Positions 16,252-23,444 of a stretch of DNA of 64,000 nucleotides are shown in pieces. The notes below the pieces were generated by a model. It was not told where the DNA came from. It searched no databases and worked only from the letters and a program-made list of their open reading frames with translations. Location: the NCBI GenBank assembly GCA_029562645.1, contig JAKQUI010000049.1:1-64000 (forward strand). Direction: 5' to 3'. A program made the position numbers and the translations under genes. Source of the stretch: Spirochaetota bacterium (GTDB lineage: Bacteria > Spirochaetota > UBA4802 > JAKQUI01). Position 1 is the stretch's first letter. Each line of letters begins with the position of its first letter.

Positions 16252-17315
16252 ACCTGCGCGCGGCCATCGGCGAGCACCCGGGGCTCATCGCGCGCCTCGG
16301 AAACCTTCCCGTGGACCCGCTCGCGGACACGCCGGTCCTCTTCGCGAAGATCAAGCTGTTATGGCAGTGCAATCTCTCCTGCGTCTTCTGCCGCCGTCCG
16401 CGCGCCCGGGCGCCCATGCCCGCCGAGCGCGCCTTGTCCCTGCTTACATCGCTGCGCGCGCGGGGCCTGCGCAAGGTTCACTTCTCCGGCGGCGAGGTAT
16501 TTCTTCATCCGGAGATCATATCGATCCTGTCCTCGTCGGCCGCGCTGGGGCTCCAGGTGAACCTCACCACCAACGGCACGCTCATCGGCCGCGAGGAGGC
16601 GCGCGCCATCGTTGACGCCGGCGCCCACTCCGTTTCGGTGTCGCTGGACTCCCACGATCCCAAGCGGCACGACGAACTGCGCGGCCACAAGGGCGCCTTC
16701 AAGAAGACGAGCAAGGCCATCGAGCTTTTGCTGCGCTATCGCAAAAAGGACCCCGTGCTGCGCGTGAACACCGTGGTCACGCGGAAGAATTTTCCCGACC
16801 TCGAGGCCATGCGCGCCTTCATCGATTCGCTGGGCGGGCGCGTCGAATGGAAGCTCATCCCCGTGGACTCCTCGAACAGGTCGCTCCTTCTCGATACCGC
16901 GCAGGCCCGGGCGCTCATCGACGTAGCCGGCGTCTGGACGAAGCACGAGGCGCCATCAGCGCGCGCGGCGGCCCCCACGCCGCGCGATATCACGCGGGGA
17001 CGCTACTCCGGCGGCTATTACGGGGAGCATCCCTGCTACATGCCCTGGCTCCATCTCTTCGTGGACCCCGCCGGTTTCGCCTATCCCTGCTGCATGACGC
17101 GCGGGAAAACGCCAGCCCTCGGCAATCTCGCCGACGCCCCCCTCGACGATCTCCTGGGGGGCGAGCGCATGAAGCGCGTGCGCATGTCCATGGCCGCCGG
17201 GAACGCCTTCGCGGTCTGTCGCAACTGCGACGACTTCATCGAGGAGAACGCCCTCATCGAATCGGAAATCAATTCCCTCAAAGGAGGTATTCAGCATGAA
17301 CACACACGCAGGTAA
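16248..17315 (+). CDS. Radical SAM/SPASM protein
   Basis: The start at GTG 16248 overlaps the upstream stop codon. The 355-residue protein has the [4Fe-4S]-SAM motif CNLSCVFC (C41, C45, C48), the GGE-type motif SGGEVFLHP, and strand motifs of the TIM barrel. A C-terminal SPASM-like cluster has Cys in HPCYMPW, YPCCMTRG and VCRNCDDF, separated by the usual GNL segment. SPASM proteins often modify peptides or sugars by radical chemistry using auxiliary Fe-S clusters. Lying inside a glycosyltransferase unit with no obvious precursor peptide, it more likely modifies a carbohydrate or works on an unannotated small peptide; this is inference. Confidence 0.88.
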   Translation: MNLRAAIGEHPGLIARLGNLPVDPLADTPVLFAKIKLLWQCNLSCVFCRRPRARAPMPAERALSLLTSLRARGLRKVHFSGGEVFLHPEIISILSSSAALGLQVNLTTNGTLIGREEARAIVDAGAHSVSVSLDSHDPKRHDELRGHKGAFKKTSKAIELLLRYRKKDPVLRVNTVVTRKNFPDLEAMRAFIDSLGGRVEWKLIPVDSSNRSLLLDTAQARALIDVAGVWTKHEAPSARAAAPTPRDITRGRYSGGYYGEHPCYMPWLHLFVDPAGFAYPCCMTRGKTPALGNLADAPLDDLLGGERMKRVRMSMAAGNAFAVCRNCDDFIEENALIESEINSLKGGIQHEHTRR

Positions 17316-17898
17316 ACTCGCCGTCGCGGCAATCCTGGCGCTATGCCTGTGCGCCGGCGGCTGCTCGAAAAAACCGGAGGAGGCCGGCGGGCAGAAATCC
17401 CTCCGCCTCTCCTCCGGCGACACCCTCGCCTTCGGCGCGGCGGCATCGGGCTGGGAGGCGAGCGGATTCGGCGTGACCTACGCGATCACGAAACGCTCCG
17501 ACGGCTATCAATTCGCCTCCCCGGCCGGGACGCTCACGGCGCGCACCAAGGATTCGAAAACGAAGCTCTACGGACCCGACGGGGCGCTCCGCCTCAAGAT
17601 CAAGCGCGACGACGATAAGATCAAGGTGCTGCGCGCCGAGGAGGACCCGCAGGCGTGGTCCATACGCCTGAAGGGCGGAGGATCGGCGTACAAGGTCAAG
17701 CGCGGCGAGAAAACCCTGGGCAAAGCGAAGTTCTACCCCGACCAGAAGCACATAAAGGCGAAGGATGATACGGGCGCGGTGCTGGGCCGCATGTCCGCCG
17801 ATTCGCCGAGCGCGGCGCCCGCGATCGCCTTCATGAGCGAACTCCGGGGCGAGGACCGGCTCGCGCTCTTCGCCCTGTTCATGCTCCTTGGCTGGTAG
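17296..17898 (+). CDS. Predicted lipoprotein of unknown function
   Basis: A strong AAAGGAGG precedes the ATG at 17296, inside the end of the radical SAM gene (20-nt overlap). The 200-residue product has a signal peptide with the lipobox-like end CLCAGGC (Cys 23) followed by SKKPEEAGG. The mature part is beta-rich and basic, with short repeated strands such as LRLSSGDTLAF, TLTARTKDSKTKLYG and LRLKIKRDDDKIKVL, and ends in a hydrophobic tail LALFALFMLLGW that could be a second membrane contact. No family is recognised. It is probably an outer-membrane or periplasmic partner of the glycan unit. Confidence 0.75.
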   Translation: MNTHAGKLAVAAILALCLCAGGCSKKPEEAGGQKSLRLSSGDTLAFGAAASGWEASGFGVTYAITKRSDGYQFASPAGTLTARTKDSKTKLYGPDGALRLKIKRDDDKIKVLRAEEDPQAWSIRLKGGGSAYKVKRGEKTLGKAKFYPDQKHIKAKDDTGAVLGRMSADSPSAAPAIAFMSELRGEDRLALFALFMLLGW

Positions 17899-17916
17899 GC
17901 CCGGCGGCGCGATTTC

Positions 17917-18837
17917 ATGACCGCGCCCGGCACCGTGCTCTTCTACGCAGCGGGCGGGGGCCTGGGACATCTCGCGCGGACGTTCGCGATCGCCGCGGCC
18001 CTCCCGACGCCCTCGCTCCCGGCGCGCATCCTGTGCACGAGCGACCTCGCGCACCTCGCCCGGGACGCGGCGCCAGCGCCCCTCGACCGCCCCGACGACG
18101 CGGTCCTCGCCTCGCGAACGCGGTACTGGCGTTATGTGACAGACTACCTCGACGAACACGACGTGCGAATGATCGTGCTGGACGCCTTCCCCTGGGGCAT
18201 CGTCGGCGAATGGGCCGTTCTGGGGCGCATGATCCCGCGCGTGCTCGTGGCGCGCTCCCTGCGCTGGGACGCCTATCGATCGCGCGCCGCCGCGGACGCG
18301 GACGCACCCGTTCCCCGCGCGGCGCTCGCCCTCGAGCCGCTCGCGCCGGACTACCGGCGCATGCTCGCGGAATGGGGAGAGCTAACCGACCTGCCCGACC
18401 CCATCCTTCCGGCCAATACCGCCCACCATGACCAGTCGCGACCCGCACCGCTGCAGGAGCGCATGCTCGCAATCCACAGCGGAAACGCCGCGGAGCAGGA
18501 GGAGCTGTTGCAATTCGCGCGGCACTCATGCCTGGATGCGGGCCGTCCCGACATGCCGGTCGATACGCTTTTTCCGGACCGGCACACCTTTCCGGCGACC
18601 GGGCTCATGCGCACGTATCGCTTCATCGCCGCCGGTTGCGGCTACAACATGGCCGCCGCGGCACGTCGCGCCCTGCCCGGCCAGGAGTTTTTCCTGCATC
18701 CCTTCGAGCGCCGGTTCGACGACCAGCGCGCGCGGCTGCGCAATCTCCGCACTGGCCTCTGGCGCGGCGGCGCGGAAAACGGGGCCCATGCCGCCGCATG
18801 CTGGGTGGCGCATCACGCGCTGATGGCGCTCAAATAA
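17917..18837 (+). CDS. MurG-like GT-B glycosyltransferase
   Basis: The 306-residue protein begins VLFYAAGGGLGHLARTFAIAAAL, the Gly-rich loop of family 28 (MurG/UGT-like) glycosyltransferases. The C-terminal half keeps a reduced nucleotide-sugar domain with RTYRFIAAGCGYNMAAAARRALPGQEFFLHPFERRFDDQ-type features, where GCGYN is typical of the donor loop. It is shorter than MurG (about 355). It is the last gene of the 12.7-18.8 kb unit and is followed by a terminator. The substrate is unknown. Confidence 0.75.
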   Translation: MTAPGTVLFYAAGGGLGHLARTFAIAAALPTPSLPARILCTSDLAHLARDAAPAPLDRPDDAVLASRTRYWRYVTDYLDEHDVRMIVLDAFPWGIVGEWAVLGRMIPRVLVARSLRWDAYRSRAAADADAPVPRAALALEPLAPDYRRMLAEWGELTDLPDPILPANTAHHDQSRPAPLQERMLAIHSGNAAEQEELLQFARHSCLDAGRPDMPVDTLFPDRHTFPATGLMRTYRFIAAGCGYNMAAAARRALPGQEFFLHPFERRFDDQRARLRNLRTGLWRGGAENGAHAAACWVAHHALMALK

Positions 18838-18863
18838 CGGTCCTCGGGCCGGACCGTTTTTTT
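18837..18863 (+). terminator. Intrinsic terminator of the glycosyltransferase/radical SAM unit
   Basis: The stem ACGGTCC (18837-18843) pairs with GGACCGT (18851-18857) around a 7-nt loop, followed by a run of seven T (18857-18863). It starts on the last base of the stop codon. Confidence 0.85.
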
Positions 18864-18930
18864 GCGTGACAGGCCGCGCGGATCGTGGACAGAGTGACCG
18901 GCGCAATCAACCCACGAACGGAGTAACCCC

Positions 18931-20127
18931 ATGAAGCATCTTCTGGCATTCGCGCTGTCCATCGCCTTCGTCGCGCCGATCCTCGCTGACGGCGGGACCG
19001 ACGTAACCGTTTACACCATGCCCGGCTGCGGGCGGTGCTCCTTCACGATATCGGAGCTCAACAAGCAGCGCGTCCCGTTCACCGAACGATCCACGTCCGA
19101 CCCGGCCGCCAAGCGCGCGATGTGGGACCTGATTGGCGCCAGCGGCAAGCATGCGGGCGGCGGGGTGAGCATGCCCGTGATTGTCGTGAAGGGCGCGGTC
19201 CACTTCAGCATCGCCGACCTGCGCGCCTTCGTGGCGTCGATCCCGTCGCTCCTGTCCGGATCGTCCACGCCGGCGAAACCCGACGGCGGCAAAGCCGCCG
19301 CGCCCGACGGCTTTGCCCGGGAGATCACCGACCGGCACAATCACTTCCGGAAGATGCACGGCGCCCCGGCGCTCTCCTGGAGTCCCGCAATCAACGCCTA
19401 CGCGCAGGAATGGGCGGACCGGCTCGCCCGTGAGGACCGGATGTACCACCGGAGCCCCAACAAATACGGCGAGAACATCTATTGGATCTCCGGCGGCCGG
19501 CCGGGCGGCGCGTCGCCGGTCAACAGCTGGTACGCGGAGATCAAGGACTACGATTTCCGCAGGCCCGGCTTCTCGATGGGAACGGGTCACTTCACGCAGG
19601 TGGTGTGGGCCGGCTCCACCGAGCTGGGCTGCGGCACGGCCACCTCGCGCCGTGGCGGAACGTACGTTGTGTGCAACTACAACCCGCCGGGCAACTACGC
19701 CGGACGCTTTCCCGCCAACGTCCGACCCGCGGGCAGCGCGCCCGCGCAGGAAACCGCCGCGCTCCCGACCTTCATGAACGTCTGGACATATGGGAACGCG
19801 GTCGTCAATCGCCCCTATCCCGGCTGGGCGCAAAAGAGGCTGCCCATCGCCAATCACTACACCGGCGCGGAAAACGGCGTCTACGTCGCGGTGTACTCGC
19901 GCACTGCGGCTGCGAGCGTATACCCGGTGGGCGGCGGCATCCACGTGATGGGTCTCATCCGGCTCAAGGGGACCTGGAACGGACGGATCGCCGAGCCCGA
20001 CGGCTGGGCCGGCCGCGACATCAGCGCCGCGCGCGAGTTCAAGCGGCTCGCCGGCCAGTATTATCAGTCCTGCGGCGGCGACTGCTGGGTGGGCGGCGAC
20101 ACCGGCGGCTTTTTCGGGAAGCGATGA
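18931..20127 (+). CDS. Secreted glutaredoxin-CAP domain fusion
   Basis: The 398-residue protein has a signal peptide (about 1-20). Residues about 23-110 form a glutaredoxin-like thioredoxin fold with redox motif CGRC (C33, C36) and the cis-Pro region SMPVIVV. A Pro/Ala-rich linker leads to a CAP/SCP domain (about 125-265) with HNHFRKMHGAPAL, GENIYW, GHFTQVVW and CNYNPPGNYAG, the CAP signature blocks. A C-terminal region (about 270-398) of unknown fold has two Cys (SCGGDCW). CAP proteins are secreted and act in binding or processing roles that vary widely. A redox domain in the same exported chain suggests disulfide handling in the envelope. GGAG precedes the ATG. Confidence 0.87.
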   Translation: MKHLLAFALSIAFVAPILADGGTDVTVYTMPGCGRCSFTISELNKQRVPFTERSTSDPAAKRAMWDLIGASGKHAGGGVSMPVIVVKGAVHFSIADLRAFVASIPSLLSGSSTPAKPDGGKAAAPDGFAREITDRHNHFRKMHGAPALSWSPAINAYAQEWADRLAREDRMYHRSPNKYGENIYWISGGRPGGASPVNSWYAEIKDYDFRRPGFSMGTGHFTQVVWAGSTELGCGTATSRRGGTYVVCNYNPPGNYAGRFPANVRPAGSAPAQETAALPTFMNVWTYGNAVVNRPYPGWAQKRLPIANHYTGAENGVYVAVYSRTAAASVYPVGGGIHVMGLIRLKGTWNGRIAEPDGWAGRDISAAREFKRLAGQYYQSCGGDCWVGGDTGGFFGKR

Positions 20128-20212
20128 GCGATCGGCGCATCCGGTGCGGCTTTCACGCATGCCGCATCATTCGCGCGTTCCAACGCTTCGCTCCACGACG
20201 CGCATTTATGTC

Positions 20213-20241
20213 TTGACAGGACGATGAAGCGTTGCTACGGT
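20213..20241 (+). promoter_or_regulatory. Sigma-70-type promoter candidate for the YidB-NfeD-SPFH unit
   Basis: TTGACA (20213-20218), a 17-bp spacer and TACGGT (20236-20241) lie in the 296-bp gap before the gene at 20424. A transcript from here would have a leader of about 175 nt; I see no protein-coding signal in that leader. Confidence 0.45.
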
Positions 20242-20423
20242 TTTTCCGTCGTGCATGGTTCGCCCGGGCATGAGTCGGCAACCGCCCCCCAACAAACATA
20301 CAATCAGTGGGATACGGCGAATACGTCGATTATCAAGACTCTCAAATACGGAAGCCGTCTCGCACAGACCGGAACGAATGCACATGCGATTGGATCCAAA
20401 TCCTACGAACCAGGAGGAAGAAC

Positions 20424-20777
20424 ATGGGATTACTCGATACGATAACCGCCGTCACCAACACCCTCGGCAAGGAACGCGGCGCGAACCAGGACCTCCTGAA
20501 CGGCGTCCTGGGACTCTTCAAGGGCAACGGCCTCAAGGACCTGCTGGACGCCTTCTCCCGGAACGGTCTGGAGGACGTTGTGCGATCCTGGATCGCGACC
20601 GGCGCGAACCGGGAGATCTCCGTCGGCGACGTGGAACGCGCGCTGGGACCCGAGAAGCTGGCGCAGATGGCGCAGCAGGCGGGCGTCCCGGTCGACAATG
20701 TCTCGTCGCTCATCTCGAAGATGCTTCCGGACATCGTGGACAAGGTCACGCCGAAGGGCACGCTCGACCAGGACTGA
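20424..20777 (+). CDS. YidB/DUF937-like protein
   Basis: The start at ATG 20424 has AGGAGGA 6 nt upstream. The 117-residue helical protein begins MGLLDTITAVTNTLG, and contains LLNGVLGLFKGNGLKDLLDAF, VVRSWIATGANREIS and a final block ALGPEKLAQMAQQAGV...LISKMLPDIVDKVTPKGTL, which match the YidB (DUF937) family. The function is unknown. It is the first gene of a run with NfeD-like and SPFH proteins (32 and 28 nt spacing). Confidence 0.85.
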   Translation: MGLLDTITAVTNTLGKERGANQDLLNGVLGLFKGNGLKDLLDAFSRNGLEDVVRSWIATGANREISVGDVERALGPEKLAQMAQQAGVPVDNVSSLISKMLPDIVDKVTPKGTLDQD

Positions 20778-20809
20778 TCCGCGCACACGACTCATAAAGG
20801 AGGACACCC

Positions 20810-21265
20810 GTGGCCCTGTCACCGCTCGTCTGGCTTGCAGCCGGCATCGTTATCATGGCGCTCGAGATCATCATGCCGGGCTTCATCATCTTCTGGTTCG
20901 GCGCGGGCGCAGTCCTCACCGCGCTGTTCGTGTTCATCGGGATCATCCCGGGCGACGCCGCGGAGATCCAATGGATTTTCTTCTTCCTTTCCTCGCTGGC
21001 GATGCTTGGCGCCTGGCAGTTCTTCTTCAAGAAGCGCTTCAAGGGCGAAACCGCCGACCTCTCGCGGGACGCGACGCTGGCCAACCTGCGCGGGCGCGTC
21101 ACGTCGCGGATCACCCCCGGCGTCCCCGGCGAGGTGGAGCTGTACAATCCCTATCACGGCATAAAAAAATGGCACGCCGAGTCCGCCGACACCATCGAGG
21201 TCGGCGAGGAGATCCTGGTGCAGGACGCGAGCGGCATCAGGCTCATCGTGACGCGCGCGGGCTAG
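20810..21265 (+). CDS. NfeD-family membrane protein
   Basis: The start at GTG 20810 has AAAGGAGG upstream. The 151-residue short-form NfeD has about three transmembrane segments (8-30, 34-55, 60-75) with the EIIMPGFIIFWFGAGA motif, then an OB-fold domain (about 88-151) with LRGRVTSRITPGVPGEVELY and GEEILVQDASGIRLIV. NfeD proteins pair with SPFH/stomatin proteins in membrane microdomains; the SPFH gene is immediately downstream. Confidence 0.9.
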   Translation: MALSPLVWLAAGIVIMALEIIMPGFIIFWFGAGAVLTALFVFIGIIPGDAAEIQWIFFFLSSLAMLGAWQFFFKKRFKGETADLSRDATLANLRGRVTSRITPGVPGEVELYNPYHGIKKWHAESADTIEVGEEILVQDASGIRLIVTRAG

Positions 21266-21293
21266 CTCGCGGATCAAACCATAGGAGGGCCGT

Positions 21294-22169
21294 ATGATTT
21301 ATCTCGCCATAGCCATCGGGCTATTCGTCGTGTTTCTCATCCTCAAGGGCGTCCGCATCGTGCCCCAGGCGGAAAACTGGATCGTGGAGCGCTTCGGGAA
21401 GTACGCGAACACGCTCAATCCGGGGCTCAACCTCATCAACCCCATCTTCTCGCGGGTGGCCACGAAGATCGACATCCGCGAAAGCGTGCTGGACCTGCCC
21501 AAGCAGGGGACCATCACCAGCGACAACGCCTCGCTCGAGGTGGACGGCATCGTGTACTTCAAGATCATGGATCCGTACAAGGCCTACTACGGCATTCAGA
21601 ACCTGCACTATGCGATCCAGAACCTCGCGCAGACCAACATCCGTTCCATCCTGGGCCGGCTCACGCTGGACGAGTCGCTCTCGTCGCGCGAGAAGATCAA
21701 TGCCGACCTCCTCATCACGCTGGACGAGGCCACGGACGCCTGGGGCACCAAGATCACCCGCGTGGAGATCCGCGACATCCAGCCGCCGGACGACATCGTA
21801 AACGCCATGACGCTGCAGATGAAGGCGGAGCGCGAGAAGCGGGCGCGCATCCTCGAGGCCGAGGCCAAGAAGGAAGCGGCCGAACGCGAGGCCGAAGGGA
21901 TCAAGCGCGCGCAGATCCTCGCCGCCGAGGCGCGGAAGGAATCGGCCGAACGTGACGCCGAGGCGCGGGAGCGACTGGCGCTGGCCGAGGCGAACGCGAT
22001 CAAGGTGGTGACCGACTCGCTCAAGGCGAGTAACGGCGATCCGCTCACCTATCTCCTGGGACAGGAATACGTGAAGGGCCTGGTGAAGCTGGGCGAATCC
22101 GCGAACAGCAAGTTCGTGCTGCTGCCCGCGGACCTTCTGGATACGGTGAAGAATATCTTCAAAAAATAA
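21294..22169 (+). CDS. SPFH/Band 7 stomatin-like protein (QmcA type)
   Basis: The 291-residue protein has an N-terminal membrane anchor (2-16), a Band 7 domain (about 20-190) with VPQAENWIVERFGKY and ITSDNASLEVDGIVYF, and a C-terminal helical region of repeated KKEAAERE-type heptads (about 178-250) that favours oligomers. Stomatin homologues organise membrane microdomains and control membrane proteases, and are normally coded next to NfeD as here. AGGAGG lies 7 nt before the ATG. Confidence 0.93.
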   Translation: MIYLAIAIGLFVVFLILKGVRIVPQAENWIVERFGKYANTLNPGLNLINPIFSRVATKIDIRESVLDLPKQGTITSDNASLEVDGIVYFKIMDPYKAYYGIQNLHYAIQNLAQTNIRSILGRLTLDESLSSREKINADLLITLDEATDAWGTKITRVEIRDIQPPDDIVNAMTLQMKAEREKRARILEAEAKKEAAEREAEGIKRAQILAAEARKESAERDAEARERLALAEANAIKVVTDSLKASNGDPLTYLLGQEYVKGLVKLGESANSKFVLLPADLLDTVKNIFKK

Positions 22170-22190
22170 CAAATCCCATGACGGTTCACG

Positions 22191-22227
22191 CAAACCCCTT
22201 TCCGCACGGAGAGGGGTTTGTCATTTT
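22191..22227 (+). terminator. Intrinsic terminator candidate after the SPFH gene
   Basis: CAAACCCCT (22191-22199) pairs with AGGGGTTTG (22212-22220), followed by TCATTTT. The stem is perfect over 9 bp but the T run is short. Confidence 0.55.
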
Positions 22228-22358
22228 CCCGGACGGATCTATTTCCGTCTTCCATGGCGGAAAATGTTTCTTCCCATGCCGCCTAAAATAATACTTGATC
22301 ATATAGCGTAGACAAGCAATATTTGCGGGAATATTCGGGCCCCATGGAGCGTGACGCA

Positions 22359-22580
22359 ATGAAAACGACAACAATTAAATCAGGCAGCATCAAGCTGCCT
22401 CTTGAGATCGCACGGAGGCTGCGCGGAAAGGATATTGAAATTATTGAAACGAACGACGGAGTTCTTTTACGACCGACACAAGGGATTATTCAGTCGACAC
22501 GCGGGTTCCTCAAGGGTAAGGGCTCATTTTCTTCATCGAAATTCATGTCTGAAAAGCAAAAGGAGAAGCGATTCGAGTAG
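22359..22580 (+). CDS. AbrB/VapB-type antitoxin
   Basis: The 73-residue protein starts MKTTTIKSGSIKLPLEIARR, the SpoVT/AbrB-like DNA-binding fold with IKLPLEI in place of the common VxIPxxl. Its C-terminal half (STRGFLKGKGSFSSSKFMSEKQ) fits a toxin-wrapping tail. GGAG is spaced 9 nt from the ATG at 22359; earlier in-frame ATGs have no ribosome site. It lies 3 nt upstream of a PIN-domain toxin gene. It would block the toxin and repress the pair's promoter. Confidence 0.85.
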   Translation: MKTTTIKSGSIKLPLEIARRLRGKDIEIIETNDGVLLRPTQGIIQSTRGFLKGKGSFSSSKFMSEKQKEKRFE

Positions 22581-22583
22581 TTC

Positions 22584-22997
22584 ATGAAAACATACATCCT
22601 CGACGCCTGCGCACTCATCGCGTTCATTCTTGATGAAGATGGGGCTGAAAACGTAGAAAAGCTCCTCTCCCTTTCGCACGAGCGAAAGTGCGCGCTTTTC
22701 ATCAACAAGATTAATCTTCTTGAAATATACTACAACCTCCGCAAAGAATACGACCCTGACACATTCCGGGAAGCATTCAGTAGAATTTGCGCCCTACCAA
22801 TCACGATCATTGACACCATCAGCGACGAGGTGTTGATTGAGGCGGGTCGCCTTAAATCGGAAAACCGTATCTCACTCGCAGATTCAATTGCGCTTGCCGA
22901 AGCGATAACTAGAAACGCCAGTCTTGTTACCGCCGACCATCATGAATTCGACAGACTCGGACGCACGGAACACATTAAATTCCATTGGATACGATAG
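22584..22997 (+). CDS. vapC: PIN-domain toxin (VapC family)
   Basis: The 137-residue PIN-domain ribonuclease has the acidic residues of the active site in place: D7 in YILDACAL, E47 in NLLEIYY, D100 in SLADSIALA, and D118 in TADHHEFD. VapC toxins cut specific RNAs when not bound by the partner antitoxin, here coded 3 nt upstream. The length fits the family. The pair is free-standing between two terminator- or operator-like regions. Confidence 0.92.
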   Translation: MKTYILDACALIAFILDEDGAENVEKLLSLSHERKCALFINKINLLEIYYNLRKEYDPDTFREAFSRICALPITIIDTISDEVLIEAGRLKSENRISLADSIALAEAITRNASLVTADHHEFDRLGRTEHIKFHWIR

Positions 22998-23024
22998 TTT
23001 ATTGCAAAAAACACTTGCTTTTTC

Positions 23025-23040
23025 ATACCGCGCGCGGTAT
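23025..23040. promoter_or_regulatory. Perfect 16-bp palindrome before the response regulator gene
   Basis: ATACCGCGCGCGGTAT is fully self-complementary and lies 27 nt upstream of the response regulator ATG, just after an AT-rich TTGCTTTTT stretch. This is the position expected for an operator overlapping a promoter. Confidence 0.45.
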
Positions 23041-23066
23041 GCATCGTGGCACCGAGAGGAAACCCC

Positions 23067-23444
23067 ATGAGACAGCCAAAGAAAAATCGCGTCCTGATCG
23101 TGGAGGACGAGGTGATAACCTCGATGGACCTGCAATCACATCTGCAATCCCTTGAAACGGTCGGCGAGGTGGTCATCAAGAGCACCGGCGAATCGGCGCT
23201 CGAGTACGCGAAAGAGATGAATTACGACATCGACCTGCTGGTGATGGACGTCAACCTGGGCAAGGGGATGAACGGCTTCCAGTTCGCCAAGGAGATCCAC
23301 AAGATCAAGTACATCCCGATGATGGTCATCACCGCCTACAGCACCACCGGCTTCGACTTCCGCGAGCTCCCCGCCTGCGGGTTCATGAGCAAGCCCATCG
23401 ACACCGACGTCTTCATACGGATCATCAAGGCGATCCTCTCATGA
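23067..23444 (+). CDS. Single-domain response regulator (CheY-like receiver)
   Basis: The start at ATG 23067 has GAGAGGA 6 nt upstream. The 125-residue protein is one receiver domain: acidic pair E13-D14 in LIVEDEV, phospho-acceptor D61 in LLVMDVNLG, and the conserved Lys in FMSKPI. There is no output domain. Its 3' end overlaps the convergent SpoIIE-type phosphatase gene by 6 nt. It probably passes phosphate or acts by protein binding; the partner is unknown. Confidence 0.9.
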   Translation: MRQPKKNRVLIVEDEVITSMDLQSHLQSLETVGEVVIKSTGESALEYAKEMNYDIDLLVMDVNLGKGMNGFQFAKEIHKIKYIPMMVITAYSTTGFDFRELPACGFMSKPIDTDVFIRIIKAILS

